64,000 nucleotides of DNA from Spodoptera frugiperda (GCF_023101765.2 NC_064236.1:20830571-20894570); one strand, 5' to 3'; positions 1 through 11,225 are shown, numbered from the stretch's first letter. The notes: a model not told the origin generated them from the sequence alone. Numbers and translations are program-made.

Positions 1-1524
1 GATTACAAAGTAACATAATTACATGGTATTTAATTACATTGTAATTACTTTGAATATGAAATGTCGCATGTTTGCATCGCACAGTTGCGATATATGTACA
101 TAGGTGTACTGCAAGGGCAGGGAAGGGAAGTGTTTTCGTCCAACGATGAGTTCCCTGTCAGTTCTTGTCTGACAATTACAGTGATATGACCTAACGAAAT
201 TTCGATTTTTTATAATATCGAATCAGTTGGCAAAGAAAGTGCAATCGGACTGCCAATTTTCGATTTTTTTTCCTACTAATATTAATCGATTATCGATTTA
301 TCTATTTTTTGTCGATTAGAGTGGAGTAGGTAGTGTCAATCTCTATAGGCAGAGGTTCCGTTCAACGCATTACACATTTTCTAAATTTATACTTTTTTAT
401 TTCATGTACCTAATTTATTAACAGTTAATTTTAACCATGGTCATTTTTCTTTGTAATTTACGAAAGGCAATATTTTTATTAACTAACCAAAATAAAAAAA
501 AATCCAATAACTTTTGAATAACGCGGAATTAGATTGTGATTTTTTTTATGTTGATAGATTAACGTATGAAGAGTATACTATATAAATATCTCAATCTAAT
601 ATGGCGTTAAACTTGAAATAAAAAATATAAAAGAAATACAAAAAAACAATGATTATTTCATAATCTATTAACATTACATATTCCAAAAATGGACAGAATG
701 TTTCTTGTTTTGAGTGCCAACTTAACTTTATTTTTTTAAATAATTGTATATTTTTGTGATTTGTCGGACCCGGATATAGGGAGACTTTCGATATTTTTTT
801 TTGGCAAAACTAAAAGTCGTATCGATGCCGGATTTTCGCTGTGATGCTTAGAATGATATATACTACCGATTTTAATAATAAAAAGGGCATGAGACAAAAT
901 CGGGGTTTCTAAAACACTGTGGAACGGCGTCAACGCCCCAGATACCGCAGGGACACCGATCCCGATTTCCAGCCACCGTAGGCGCGGGTTTGCGGACGGC
1001 GAGCAATGGGTAGCTCGCCGTCTGGTTGTTTGGTAACAGTCCGGACCAAGCTCAGTCGTCGACGGCGCGCACTGTTCCCGCGCGCCTCAAGGAGTTGTCA
1101 GCAAACCGTAGAGACCCTGAAAAAGCGTCGAAGCCTGCTGGGGCCCAGGGTCGGCTTCTGAACGAAGGCCTGGTCCCAGTACGAACGGCATGGAAGGAAC
1201 GGGGTAGGTTCTTTAGTCGGTAAAAGTCTGACACTGTTTTCCGCTCCGCCCAAGAGCGAGATTCGTCATTTGATGATCTTTACCTACCATAAAAAAGGGG
1301 TGTCCCAATACCTATATAAATGTGTAGGCAATTACATTTTATGAGATTACTCATGTAATCTATTATAATGTAATTAGATTAACTTGTAATTCAATTACTT
1401 TGTATTTAATTACAGTATGTACTCATTGTAATTAGTTACTTAAGTAATCTACTACAAAGTATTTCAATTACAAATGTAACTGTAATTTGTAATTATTAAT
1501 CTAAATACTTTTTGCCCATCACTG
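1..1524. mobile_element. hAT-like non-autonomous element, right part only
   Basis: The segment ends in TTTGCCCATCACTG (1511-1524), the reverse complement of a CAGTGATGGGCAAA terminus typical of hAT elements. Inside that end (1330-1500) and again at 1-60 are many copies of short TAATTACA/GTAATTA motifs, as in hAT subterminal repeats. The left terminus is not in the window, so length and the 8-bp target duplication cannot be checked; the bases just outside are TAAACTAC. No transposase ORF is visible, so this is probably a MITE-like derivative, later hit by the R1 fragment at 918-1296. The superfamily call rests on the terminus only. Confidence 0.5.
918..1296 (+). mobile_element. R1-clade non-LTR retrotransposon, 3' fragment
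   Basis: This GC-rich island in AT-rich DNA matches, in reverse complement, the 3' untranslated region of the R1-type element at 45665-47593: the run ACGGCGAGCAATGGGTAGC and the neighbouring CCACCGTAGGCGCGGGTTTG correspond to the block near 45940-45985. It ends with a short A-run at 1291-1296, so it lies on the plus strand and is 5'-truncated. It retains only the last codons and 3'UTR. The short ORFs on both strands here are non-functional. Confidence 0.7.
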
Positions 1525-1548
1525 TAAACTACTTATCTAACATCACGC

Positions 1549-2125
1549 CCGCAAACAGCTGAGCGCTTGGACTACCTACCTACCTACTTACCTATGTGTG
1601 TTTATTATCCAGATCTTACGATTCTAAGTTTGAAATTGTTTGTTTTACGTATTCAGCAGGATGCCAATAAAATTTAATTAATAAATCATAATTTATTAGC
1701 TATTATGAATCAACTGATAAATACCGTACCTATGGTCAGTTACTAATTAATGGTTAATAGTAACGATTTTATTCAAATAGGAAACAAAATTTTACATCAT
1801 TCGATTTAAAACACGAATAAAACTTTGGGCTGAACTTACCTACCTACAATGCGTTTGTTGATATTAGTTAGTAGGTACCTAAGATTATGCTCGCAAACAG
1901 CTGAGCGTTTTGTGTTTTTTTTTATTCGTAAAAAACTAATGCTTGACTACAATCCCATTAGATTAGATCCCTACCTACCTATTCTTAGCGATGTGTTTTC
2001 ATAATTCAGACCTTAAAGAACTAAGTTTTAAATTATTAGTATTCAGCAGGATTGCAATAAGTAAATCATTAGGTACGTAAATCATTAGGTACGTAGTGTT
2101 ATGAATCAGCCGATACCTACGTTTT
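1549..2125. repeat. diverged tandem duplication, about 345-bp spacing
   Basis: Two blocks share ordered landmarks: a CGCAAACAGCTGAGCG string (about 1549 and 1894), CCTACCTACCTA (about 1578 and 1973), TATTCAGCAGGAT (about 1651 and 2039) and TTATGAATCA (about 1703 and 2100). Between the landmarks they have drifted by indels. The second copy has an extra 16-bp direct repeat TAAATCATTAGGTACG (about 2065-2096). No coding potential is seen; it looks like an old segmental duplication or two members of one repeat. Confidence 0.55.
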
Positions 2126-3479
2126 CTTTGAAGATCCGAGTACTACTTTCATTGATTGTTTCTGCACTCTAAGATTATTGAAAATGTGTTAACAATCAAA
2201 TCATTAATGTATGTTGGGGATTATTTTTTTTTTTGCTTTCTAACTGCCTACTCGCGCGACGTCTCGCCTGTCTCCCCGCCCACTGACCTTCGACGCTGTC
2301 TTGTTACGGCTGTGTGCGTGACATGTTGGGCGATTCTGTTTATTGGTGACGGTTATTCTGAAAGACGACCAAACTTAAATAATTTATTATAGCTTTGTTT
2401 TTAACTATTGGCCAGAAACCTTATTTTAAATTGAACATTTTTTACTTCCGTGACATGCTCCCGAGTTCTGTCAAGGTTTCAAATCTGCACCCTGTATTAT
2501 GGATCTACGTACTAAGCGAGAAGTCTTCGTTTCCACTGTAATTTCTAGAATGATTATTTCCGATTATATTCCGAAAATAGGTACTTAAATAATAGGTTAT
2601 TATTATGGACCTACTAGGCGAGAAGATTTTTTTTTGTTTGTTTTATTTTGTTAGGATATGTTTTATAACAAACGTTATTTTCCTATTTATTTATGAGCAA
2701 GAGAATTTCCACTAAAGAAGTCATTTTTTTTGTTTTAAAAATTGTAAAGATTTATTTTTAAAAAAAAAACGTTATTATTATTATTATTTCCATTTGTAAG
2801 AGTAAAAGATTTTTATGGAGCAGTTTTATATAAGACTGATTTTAAAATAAATACTTAATTGTTAGGTATTTATTTAGTAGTTTGATTTTTTATTCAATAC
2901 TTAAAACACAGAACTCAAATTATTATTTGCATGTTAAGGTAGGTATTACAGGTCTTAATTTAAATTTAAAGTACATCTTAACTGCCTTTTTCAGGCGTTG
3001 CAAATTTGAGGGCTAACTTATCCTAGATTACATTTACTTAACCTAGGACTTAATACAAACTTAAAAGTACTGTGTAAAAAATTGTTACCTAGCTAACTGC
3101 AAAGATTAAAGACTTGTTGAATATTATTATGGAACATTGTTTTTTGACAACCCTAGCCTAAAACCCTGATCACACCAGTTCTGAGTCTGTTCACCCCGAG
3201 CACGGGGTGAACCGGGTTTGACCAGTTTTTTACGTTTTTCTCTGATTTTTGTTAATAAAACATTATAACTATGTATTTTTTTATTAAACTTTAGAGTCTC
3301 AGAACATTAAAAAAAAAACTTCAATCTGATTTTGCCAAGTGCTCATATATTCAAATTGTAAACAAAGTTCAAAAGTGACCCGCTTCACCCCATTTTACGG
3401 TACTACAATTGTTTACCATTTTCAAGATATGATTAATGTTTGCCTTTGTCAGTATACCAATGATGTGACAACAATGACA
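2126..3479. other. AT-rich spacer without a recognised gene
   Basis: The stretch is AT-rich with poly-T and ATT runs (for example 2761-2790) and no ORF with recognisable similarity. One 10-bp inverted repeat, GTTCACCCCG / CGGGGTGAAC with a 4-base loop, lies at 3189-3212. The short ORFs at 2156-2392 and 3339-3536 have no family features; the second runs into the LTR at 3485 and is an artefact. Confidence 0.5.
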
Positions 3480-3484
3480 ACGAC

Positions 3485-3879
3485 TGTAAACGCCGGTACT
3501 GAGTTTCACGTGGAGTTTGACGGGGTGGAAGAATAATACGCACTTGAGTTTGCAAAGCAGTAACTGAACTACTTATTTAATTTTCAATAACAAATAAAAT
3601 TTATTTCATTACAAATTACGCGCCAAAGCAGCCATGTTGTTTTTCTTTTATTTATTCTTTCTTTTTATTTTTTTTTTTTTTTTTGTCATAGACAACTGTC
3701 AGCTGCCATTCGACCTGTTTGGTAACACAGGCATTTATTGCAGAATTAAAAAATTACTAAATTCAAAATAAGATGCGTGCCGGTTCACAATCGTCGTCGT
3801 CGCTCGCGGCTGATGTAGTCCGTGTCGTAAGCGTGTGTGCGTGAGACATCGGTGAACGCACGCATGCTAGGCGTTAACA
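3485..3879 (-). repeat. BEL/Pao 3' LTR (complete)
   Basis: This 395-bp repeat runs from TGTAAACGCC to GGCGTTAACA on the plus strand, so its ends form a short imperfect inverted repeat. Its bases from 3513 onwards are nearly identical to 25178-25543. It contains a T-run at 3668-3684 and a (CGT)n-like run near 3790. It abuts the integrase stop and a short purine tract on the element strand. Confidence 0.87.
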
Positions 3880-4473
3880 TGTTGCGGCCCCAGGAACGCA
3901 GTTCTGGTCCTGGTTCATGACTGGCAGCGGGCACAGTCGGTTGAATACTCGTCGAAGAGTGCCCGAACTGGTGAGCACGTCGGCCATGCGGGTCACGCCG
4001 TCGGAGCCGGGGTACAGGCGCACCACGCGCCCTAGCAGCCACCGGGTAGGAGGCAGCCGGTCATCTTTCACCAGCACCATCTCTCCGAGTTGAAGCCGTT
4101 GCTTTCCTTGCTGGTACCATTTCTGCCGTTTTTGGAGTTCTGTAATATATTCTGTGTAATAACATTTCCAGAAATGGGCCTTTAATTGCTGAATTCTCAA
4201 ATATCGGGAGAGAGTAGGTATCGTCGAAGGTTCAGTGTCCTGAGGAGAAGGCAAAACTGTTAGCGTTCGTCCAATTATAAAATGTGATGGGGTGAGCGCT
4301 GTGAGATCAGAAGGATCTGATGATATCGGAGTGAGAGGCCTAGAATTCAAAATTCCCACGATCTGTACAAGAACTGTATTCATTTCTTCATAGGTTAAGT
4401 TAGCTAAACCTAAAACCCTTTTTAAATGATATTTTACAGATTTTACGGAACCCTCAACTAATCCGTTAAAATG
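3874..4473 (-). pseudogene. BEL/Pao integrase, C-terminal part
   Basis: This is the second half of the BEL/Pao integrase and its C-terminal DNA-binding region (DUF5641-like). Visible family marks are SRPLTP, LTPSHFIIG and LLGRVVRLYPGSDG, followed by a stop that overlaps the LTR edge. The frame continues upstream through the catalytic glutamate region (GLVEGSVKS) to 4473, where the MULE at 4474 cuts the gene. The first half is at 15747-16285. It encodes no complete protein in this state. Confidence 0.85.
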
Positions 4474-4683
4474 CGATTATTCCCAGTAGTCCCCTCTAGA
4501 CCTGTCCCCCGGAGTGACAGCTGGGAATTGTCTTCCCAGTTGTTACCGGGGTGACAATTCGTGCCGACTGTTCCCTTTGAAAGCTGACTAGAGGGGACAA
4601 ATGGGAAGTATGTTTCTCAGTTGTCACCGGGAGGGGGGGGTGACAATTGCTACGATTTAAAATAAAAAGTGCCATCAGATTTT
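4474..4683 (+). repeat. Left TIR of the 11.3-kb MULE
   Basis: This terminal inverted repeat pairs with 15523-15746. It has internal short inverted motifs (GTGACAGCTGGGAATTGTC-like segments) and a G-run at 4632-4638 where the right copy has about 12 C residues. Weak similarity continues inward to about 4780 through copies of GAAGAGAGTTATATAGAAT. Confidence 0.85.
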
Positions 4684-4951
4684 AGATTTTTTATTGTCAG
4701 AAGAGAGTTATATAGAATCAGAAAATGTCAGAAGAGAGTTATATAGAATTAAATGACAATGCCAGAATCTCTATAGAGCTTTGCCCCACCAAAAAATATA
4801 TTTTACAGGCATGCCAAATGTAGCATTCTATTGCTGCTCTATTAGTGATAACTAAAAACATGATTAAAGCCTTCAGAGGTTGCGGTTTCTATATAAATCT
4901 AAGAACAAAATATTACATTTAGGTTATAATGGTAGAAATAATTAAATTAAA
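4684..4951. other. MULE interior, no gene seen
   Basis: This non-coding part of the MULE lies between its left TIR and the Helitron. It holds a direct repeat of GTCAGAAGAGAGTTATATAGA (about 4697-4717 and 4728-4748, differing only in the following bases). No ORF of interest was seen. Confidence 0.5.
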
Positions 4952-6885
4952 TCTATACTAATATTATAAAGCTGAAGAGTTTGTTTGATTGTTTGTTTGT
5001 TTGTTTGAACGCGCTAATCTCCGGAACTACTGGTCCGATTTGAATAATTCTTTTTGTGTTGGATAGTCCATTTATCGAGGAAGGCTATAGGCTATAAAAC
5101 ATCACGCTATAACTATTAGGAGCGAAGAAATAAAGGAAAATGTGAACAAAACGGGGGAAATTATTAATTCTTGAGGGCTTCCGTTGCGTGCGCTGCGAAA
5201 ATGGTTCAAGATACGAAAATTATATGTATGAAAGAATTATTCCTCTTAAAATGATCTAAAAAAAGTCCGCGACAGTATATGTCTATCTTTTAGGATTAAC
5301 TTACTAGAATCGTTTTTATGGTAATCAAACTTGGTCTAAATTAATGCATTATTTGTTAAGAGTTGTATTAACGAAAAAATATTAATCTTTATCGAAATAA
5401 ATGTGTTGTTCATTAAGAGTATTTAATTGTGAACAAAATTGTCTTTGACATCACTAAACTTCAATAAACATCTTAGAAGATATTACAATTTTAAAATAAC
5501 TCCGATATAAAATTCACCCGCGTGATGTGCGAAACGCGACGCTGCCAGGAGATGCATTGTTTGCGAACGACGCTCAGCCTGGTGTAACTATACTCAAAAA
5601 AATTATAGTCTTACTAACGAAGTAAAACATTTTTTGATCATTGACCATCGAAAGCGTTTGTTTACAGCGTAGAATGGCAAAAAAGCGGTTTACCACACGC
5701 CCTCATTTAATTGTGGCTGTCTAACAAAGTACAACCAGATTCTACGTATAGTGCAATAATATCGGCTGAAACATTTGACAAACAAAAAAATCCAATTCTT
5801 CAATTTATTGTCATAAAAATATGAAAGGGTATAAAAATATGGACATTAAGGATTTCATAACCTTGCGTCACCATGTATGAAAGAAAACATTTGTTCTAGA
5901 AAGTACTCTTTCTTTTTTTTTGAGGGGGAAAAATCATCCGTTGGCTACTCCTGTCTTGGGTGAAGCGAGAAGGAGTGTAAAAATCACCCCGTTCTGATTT
6001 GAGCCGGGGCCCCATCTGTAGTGGCCTGGCTCTTTGAGGCGCGCACAGAACGCGACGCACGGTACGCACGGGTCTGGTTTTGATCGGGCGACGAGCTACT
6101 CTTACTCGCCGTCCGCAGACCCGCGCTTACGGTGGCCGGGGATCGTCACACGATCCTCGACGCCCGGAGTGTTTTATGCGGCGGCTGGGGCGTGATAAGG
6201 ATCTTTCCCTCACGCGCTCCGCCTCCTCCTTAGCTAGGATGGCTACTTCGCAGAAGGGGAGACGGCGTCCCTTTCCCCTCGCTCCGCACCTTGGCCTGAA
6301 CTAGAGCCGGACGTGAGAGGTTACCGTCGCCATTCACATCCCTAAGGACATGGCGATGCTCAGCACATGCAATGCACACCGCCACTGTATGCTCCACCAT
6401 ATCTTCTGGGCGGTCCTCACAATGACGACACCCAGACGAAACGCCTGGGTGTTTCCTCCCGCCGAATTAAAAACAGGTACCAACCGAAACTTCCGTGTCC
6501 GGTAAGTACCTGCGTCAGGCGGTAGGTGAGGACGCCGTGACGCCTCTCAAGCCACTCTTCAAAGAGGGGACTTATCACTGCTATAACGCGTATGTAGCGA
6601 GCCCATCTAAAAAGTACCCTAGGAATTTTATTTCTGAAACACAAACCGGGGTGGCGGTTACCCAACCTATAGGCGCAGGTTTCCGGAAAACAGTGGAAAC
6701 ACATATAGTATAGAAATGAGTGTGGATTGTTCCTTATAATCATAATCCAGTGCTATCACGCATTTTCAATGCAAATTTACCGTGGGTAACAGCTATAATT
6801 TATGAAGCTGAGAAAGTTGTTTGCAAAAATAAATATAATGCCTAAAATAACTATTCCACGCGGACGAAGTCGCGGGCACAGCTAG
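4952..6885 (+). mobile_element. Non-autonomous Helitron
   Basis: The 5' end is TCTATACTAATATTATAAA and the 3' end is GTCGCGGGCACAGCTAG, preceded by a short hairpin CGCGGAC-GAA-GTCGCG (one bulged G). It lies between A and T without a target duplication, as Helitrons do. Near the 5' end is a TTTG tract followed by a GCGCTAATCTC-type block that recurs in the second Helitron at 21006. No Rep/helicase ORF is present. An R1 fragment (5908-6606) has inserted into it. Confidence 0.8.
5908..6606 (-). mobile_element. R1-clade non-LTR fragment, 3' end, inside the Helitron
   Basis: A T-run (5909-5921, the poly-A tail of the minus-strand element) is followed by the GAGGGGGAAAATCATCC-type 3'UTR also seen at 45683 and 54905. 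It continues into the C-terminal R1 codons (SPLFEEWLERRHGVLTYRLTQ and VLTGHGSFG, read on the minus strand at about 6450-6590). Flanks CTAGAAAGTACT (5896-5907) and CTAAAAAGTACC (6607-6618) look like an imperfect 12-bp target duplication. It is 5'-truncated and frameshifted. Confidence 0.78.
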
Positions 6886-7146
6886 TGCTTTATATTATTA
6901 CAATGCTATCAAAGGGTGTTTAGCTATGAAAGGCAAGAATGTTATCACCAATATCACCTTTAGTAATCCTACTTTTCATTCATAGTCATAACGAAACAAC
7001 AATGTAAACAGAACAGACAGAGCGAATGTCAAATAATGACTTTTTGGACATAACTGACACACGCACGCCAATGACGTTTCGTTACATCTAATCACTAACG
7101 TTCAAACACGAAATAATAATTAGAATATGCATTCATTATAATATAT
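6886..7146. other. MULE interior, no gene seen
   Basis: This AT-rich non-coding sequence lies between the Helitron and the Ty3/gypsy LTR. It contains no ORF or repeat I recognise. Confidence 0.5.
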
Positions 7147-7491
7147 TGTAAGGAGTTTCTATCTATCATGTAAGGAGTTGTAAGGAGTTTCTATCTATCA
7201 TGTAATGAGTTTCTATCTACCCTGAAGTAGTCTATGAAAGGAGGTTGTTAATAAGAAATGCTCCTATTTGCTCGCCAGCTCTCGGATTGTACGGAAGGGT
7301 TGTGATAATCTGTGTTGGTCGTTATTAAGGTCACGTAAGCCATTTTTCCAATCGTTTTGTTTAATTATTGAAGTTTGCAGTATTTGATTAATTGTTATGT
7401 TGTATTGATTAAAATTTGTAAGATTTAAAAATAAACGGCTTCTTGTCGATTGTATTTATTTTTTTATAAAATTCCACTTCTGAACCTAAAA
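7147..7491 (+). repeat. Ty3/gypsy 5' LTR
   Basis: This 345-bp LTR matches 10880-11225. Its first 60 bases contain an internal duplication of AGGAGTTTCTATCTATCATG (7150 and 7183). An AAATAAA-type poly-A signal lies near 7430. Confidence 0.85.
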
Positions 7492-7558
7492 TCAGAAGTG
7501 GGATAAAGGACTTATAAGCCCACACTAACGTTAATTTGCTTTTGAATTTGTAAATCAG

Positions 7559-8266
7559 TTGAAAACAAGAAAACCGTTAACTTTTAAACTTTGCTTTGTT
7601 TACAACTACTGCTTACTTCAGTTTTCTTTCTTTTTACTATTTTTGTGTTTAATTGCTGTATTTACGAGACGTACAAGGATGCCTATTCCACGGAGGCGCC
7701 CCTCCAGAGGCGATTCGCGTAATCGAGATCGGCATACTTCTCGTAGGTCTCGCGACCGTAGTGAGGTTAGATCAAACCGCAATTCGAGCGACAGACAACG
7801 AACTTCGCGAGATGGCTTGCGTGTCCGAGATCAACATGATTCTCGCAATACTGAAGTGCATCGGTCGCGTACTCGTGTTAGGTGCGAATTGCGTAGTAGG
7901 GATCGCTCTCGTAGTGCTCCTCGCGACCGGTCGAGATCACACTCGCGTTCAATACGTTCTTCTAACGATGAGGCGCGCTCTGCTCATAATACCGATACCT
8001 TGCCTACAATCGTTGCTGCTGTGCCAGAAAAGGTTGCGCCGCGACAGCAGTCCATGGAGTCTAGTACCCCCTGTTCTGAAGCGTCTACCCTTGCTAATGC
8101 TTTGATGCAGGCAATTAAAACGATGCAACCCTCAAGGTCGCAACATTATTATGTGTCTAATTTCGACATCTCGATTGAAGTAGATTTAGTAATAGTTCCA
8201 GCATCTTTTATGAATGCGCCTATCATAATTGGAACTGACGTATTAAATCGCGACGGCGACGTATGA
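7559..8266 (+). pseudogene. Ty3/gypsy gag remnant, Arg/Ser-rich, joined to a protease remnant
   Basis: A first ATG at 7679 opens a frame rich in RS, RD and SR dipeptides (about residues 1-110), then a short neutral stretch. It then passes abruptly into IIIGTDVLNRDGD-like sequence that resembles the end of a retropepsin domain. Capsid and zinc-knuckle regions are absent, so a deletion has joined gag to protease. The RS-rich protein could bind nucleic acid, but this copy cannot make particles. The overlapping frame 7653-8105 is a shadow caused by the repetitive codons. Confidence 0.6.
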
Positions 8267-8998
8267 CGTATTACATTCGAACTAAAGATAGACAATATCT
8301 TACGCGCACAGACATGATTAATAAAGAGGTTAACGCTATCGATAAAAATGTTGAGTTAAAACTGAATACACTTTTAAGGGGTGTAGAATTGGAAAGCCTT
8401 ATGTCTGTCATAAATGATTTTTTGGAGTTCTTAATAAAAGGGACCGCTGTAACTACAGTCCGAACAGGAGAAATGGAAATAAGGCTTACCAGTTCTACTC
8501 CTGTCGTTTATAAACCGTATAGGCTCTCGTATTCCGAAAAACTTAAAGTACGGGAAATATTTAGAGAAAGGAATCATTAGACGTTCTAAATCTGAATACG
8601 CGAGTCCAATCATCCTAGTGAGGAAACGCGATGGGTCGGACAGACTTTGCGTAGATTTTAGGGCACTAAATCGTATAACTGTGAAAGACCGTTACCCGCT
8701 CCCACTAATAGACGATCACATTGATAGGTTAGGCAGTTATAAATTCTTTTCCTGTCTCGATATGGCTACTGGTTTCCACCAGATCCCTTTGAAAGAGGAA
8801 TGTATACACCTGACAGGGTTTGTAACACCAGAAGAACACTTCGAATATGTCAAAATGCCTTTTGGTCTAGCCAATTCTCCAGTAGTTTACCAGCGCATCA
8901 TCAATAACACCCTTCGCGCACATATTAATGAGGGTAACGTGTTAGTTTAGGATGACGTCCTCCTTCTGAGTAATACGGTACACGAGGGAATTGAACTG
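8263..8998 (+). pseudogene. Ty3/gypsy reverse transcriptase remnant
   Basis: RT motifs are read across two frames: PYRLSYSEKLKVREI up to a frameshift near 8570, then SEYASPIILVRKRDGSDRLC, LCVDFRALNRIT, LDMATGFHQIPL and MPFGLANSPVVYQR. The catalytic Y-X-D-D box is destroyed: a TAG (8948-8950) stands where the first part of the box should be, just before DDV. The RT thumb follows out of frame at 9138-9230 (LPPENVKQVRQLLGFAGF). Dead enzyme, clear family. Confidence 0.85.
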
Positions 8999-9249
8999 TT
9001 GCGTAAGGTAACTACTTAGAATTCTCATAATAGCTGGTTTTTCAATAAATCTGGCCAAATGTTCGTTTCTGGTTACTGAAGTCGAATATTTAAGTAGACT
9101 CATAACGTCAGGTCAGGTTAGGCCGAGTCCACGAAAAGTGGAATCCTTAGTCAGCTCTTTGCCTCCCGAGAACGTAAAGCAGGTGCGACAACTTTTAGGC
9201 TTCGCAGGATTCTCTACCCTATTTACCGACAAGATTCTACGGAACTTAA

Positions 9250-9985
9250 ACGCGTCATTACTCAGGCTATCTCCTTGTTTGGGGTGCCAAAACTTATGGT
9301 CACGGACAAAGGACGTATGTTCGAGTCTAAAGAATTCGTGGCATGGATTAACGAACTCGGCTGCAACCTGCACTACATCACGCCAGAGATGCACCAGGCA
9401 AATGATCAAGCGGAAAGGTACATGCGGACAATACTCAACATGTTACGCATCCAAGCCAACCACAAAAATCTGCAGTGGACGGAAACTCTGTGGAAACTAC
9501 AACTGGTGCTGAACATCACAAGACAGAAGACTACGCAGGTATCTCCCTTGAATCTTCTAATAGGCACAGAATCTACAACTCCTGTGGTTCGAGCGCTAGT
9601 ACGTGATGTGGCAATCGAGGGTTTGGCACCTAACAGAGAGGCACTACGTGAAATCACAAGAAGCAGAGCCCGAGAACTCCTCAGTAACAACCAAATCAAG
9701 CAAGACGAGCAAGTTAACCAGCGACGGAGTACACCACGCCAATTCAATGTTGATGACTTGGTCTTTGTAATCAAATACTCTCAGTTGGCAGGGAAACTCG
9801 ACTCCGGCATGCGCGGCCCATACAAGGTGGTGGAAGTTCTACCTAGTGGCCGTTACACGCTACGTTTGCTCGGCGGCAGTTATGGTAAAACAACGCAGGC
9901 TGCTGCTCAGTTCATTGTGCCGTGGCGGGGTGAGTGGAGCCCTGAAACATGTGCCGCATTTTTTGAAAGTAAGTTGACCTCATAA
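9250..9985 (+). pseudogene. Ty3/gypsy integrase, C-terminal two thirds
   Basis: An open frame to 9985 gives the second aspartate context (LMVTDKGRMF) and the glutamate context (NDQAERYMRTI), then the GPY/F region (GPYKVVEVLPSGRY). The first catalytic aspartate and the zinc-binding N-terminus are missing because the frame is fused directly to RT-thumb sequence. It is probably not functional. Confidence 0.8.
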
Positions 9986-10101
9986 TGTTGACAGTTATGC
10001 AAGGCTCATTAGTACGAATATTATCTAAATGGTGAACCTCACTTGTATGATGCACTCTGCTTGTTGAATGCCTCAGCACGGATGATTACGGTCACCGTGT
10101 T

Positions 10102-10439
10102 GGGAAGCCTCGACACGTTCGAATACGGTCTGCGTGTCGGGAAGCCTCGACACGTTCGAATACGGTCTGCGTGTCGGGAAGCCTCGACACGTTCGAATAC
10201 GGTCTGCGTGTCGGGAAGCCTCGACACGTTCGAATACGGTCTGCGTGTCGGGAAGCTTCGACACGTTCGAATACGGTCTGCGTGTCGGGAAGCCTCGACA
10301 CGTTCGAATACGGTCTGCGTGTCGGGAAGCCTCGTCACACGTTCGAATACGGTCTGCGTGTCGGGAAGCTTCACACGTTCGAATACGGTCTGCGTGTGGA
10401 ATGCGCTCGTACGTTTGAATACGGTCTTCGTACGAGTGG
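10102..10439 (+). repeat. 37-bp tandem repeat array
   Basis: Seven near-perfect 37-bp units (starts 10102, 10139, 10176, 10213, 10250, 10287, 10324) are followed by about two degenerate ones. Each unit contains the palindrome TTCGAA, and across unit joins an inverted repeat CGTGTCG-N8-CGACACG. Because 37 is not a multiple of three, all frames look open and produce spurious ORFs on both strands. It lies between integrase and the 3' LTR of the gypsy element. Confidence 0.93.
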
Positions 10440-10879
10440 GTCTGTTTTGCAGATTATGTTATTGGATTCTCCGGTGATTTAATGATGAAGTCAACCGGGG
10501 AGATTAAGCATACAGGCCTTGGAAACTCACAGTATATGCCTTGGCTTGGTTGTAGTTTGTTTGCTTTTTCTTTGAGAACGATGAATGTGCGTCTTGTGAG
10601 ATAGTTCTGATAGAATGAGGAATGAATTGACTGAGTGGAGACTGAATGATTGGTTAGCAAGATTGGGTGTTCCTACGTTGTATTCCTGAACATTTTTAGA
10701 TGAAACTAACGATGACGAGGAGACGGAAGCGCAAATAGAGTTTGCTCCTACAGCTGCACTGTCCATGCCCTTGCTGGATGAGGGTGTTGTAACCGATCCA
10801 CCGACCTCTCCAGTGGCCGGTCCCAGCGGGATCACAAGAAGAAACTGTGTCGAGGACGACTCACCGTCAGGAGAGGCCG
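10440..10879 (+). other. Ty3/gypsy 3' untranslated region
   Basis: This interval between the tandem array and the 3' LTR has no family-matching ORF. The short acidic frame near 10710-10880 has no recognised domain. Confidence 0.45.
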
Positions 10880-11225
10880 TGTAAGGAGTTTCTATCTATC
10901 ATGTAAGGAGTTGTAAGGAGTTTCTATCTATCATGTAATGAGTTTCTATCTACCCTGAAGTAGTCTATGAAAGGAGGTTGTTAATAAGAAATGCTCCTAT
11001 TTGCTCGCCAGCTCTCGGATTGTACGGAAGGGTTGTGATAATCTGTGTTGGTCGTTATTAAGGTCACGTAAGCCATTTTTCCAATCGTTTTGTTTAATTA
11101 TTGAAGTTTGCAGTATTTGATTAATTGTTATGTTGTATTGATTAAAATTTGTAAGATTTAAAAATAAACGGCTTCTTGTCGATTGTATTTATTTTTTTAA
11201 TAAAATTCCACTTCTGAACCTAAAA
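10880..11225 (+). repeat. Ty3/gypsy 3' LTR
   Basis: This 346-bp LTR pairs with 7147-7491. The visible difference is one extra T in a T/A run near the 3' end. Confidence 0.85.

Larger units (their letters stand above)
7147..11225 (+). mobile_element. Degenerate Ty3/gypsy LTR retrotransposon
   Basis: Two near-identical LTRs (7147-7491 and 10880-11225) start TGTAAGGAGTTTC and end GAACCTAAAA, flanked by ATATAT on both sides. The interior holds remnants of gag, protease, reverse transcriptase and integrase in the expected order, each broken, then a 37-bp tandem array before the 3' LTR. Large pieces (capsid, most of RNase H and the integrase N-terminus) are missing. The LTRs differ by only a few bases, so insertion was fairly recent although the body is defective, suggesting a copy derived from an already deleted source. 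Confidence 0.82.

Noticed and set aside
2156..2392. 78-codon ORF
   Set aside because: No domain, no splice or repeat context; length is compatible with chance.
3339..3536. 65-codon ORF reaching into the BEL LTR
   Set aside because: It crosses the duplication ACGAC and the LTR start, so it was created by the insertion.
7653..8105. 150-codon ORF overlapping the RS-rich gag
   Set aside because: It is an alternate frame of the repetitive CGA/TCG codon run; the RS frame fits retroviral-type gag better.
10102..10439. Array resembling CRISPR repeats
   Set aside because: There are no variable spacers; the whole 37-bp unit repeats, and the context is a eukaryotic retrotransposon.
10039..10482. Multiple overlapping ORFs on both strands with repeated SGSLDTFEYGLRV-type peptides
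   Set aside because: They arise because a 37-bp repeat without stops cycles through all frames; no start context or domain.
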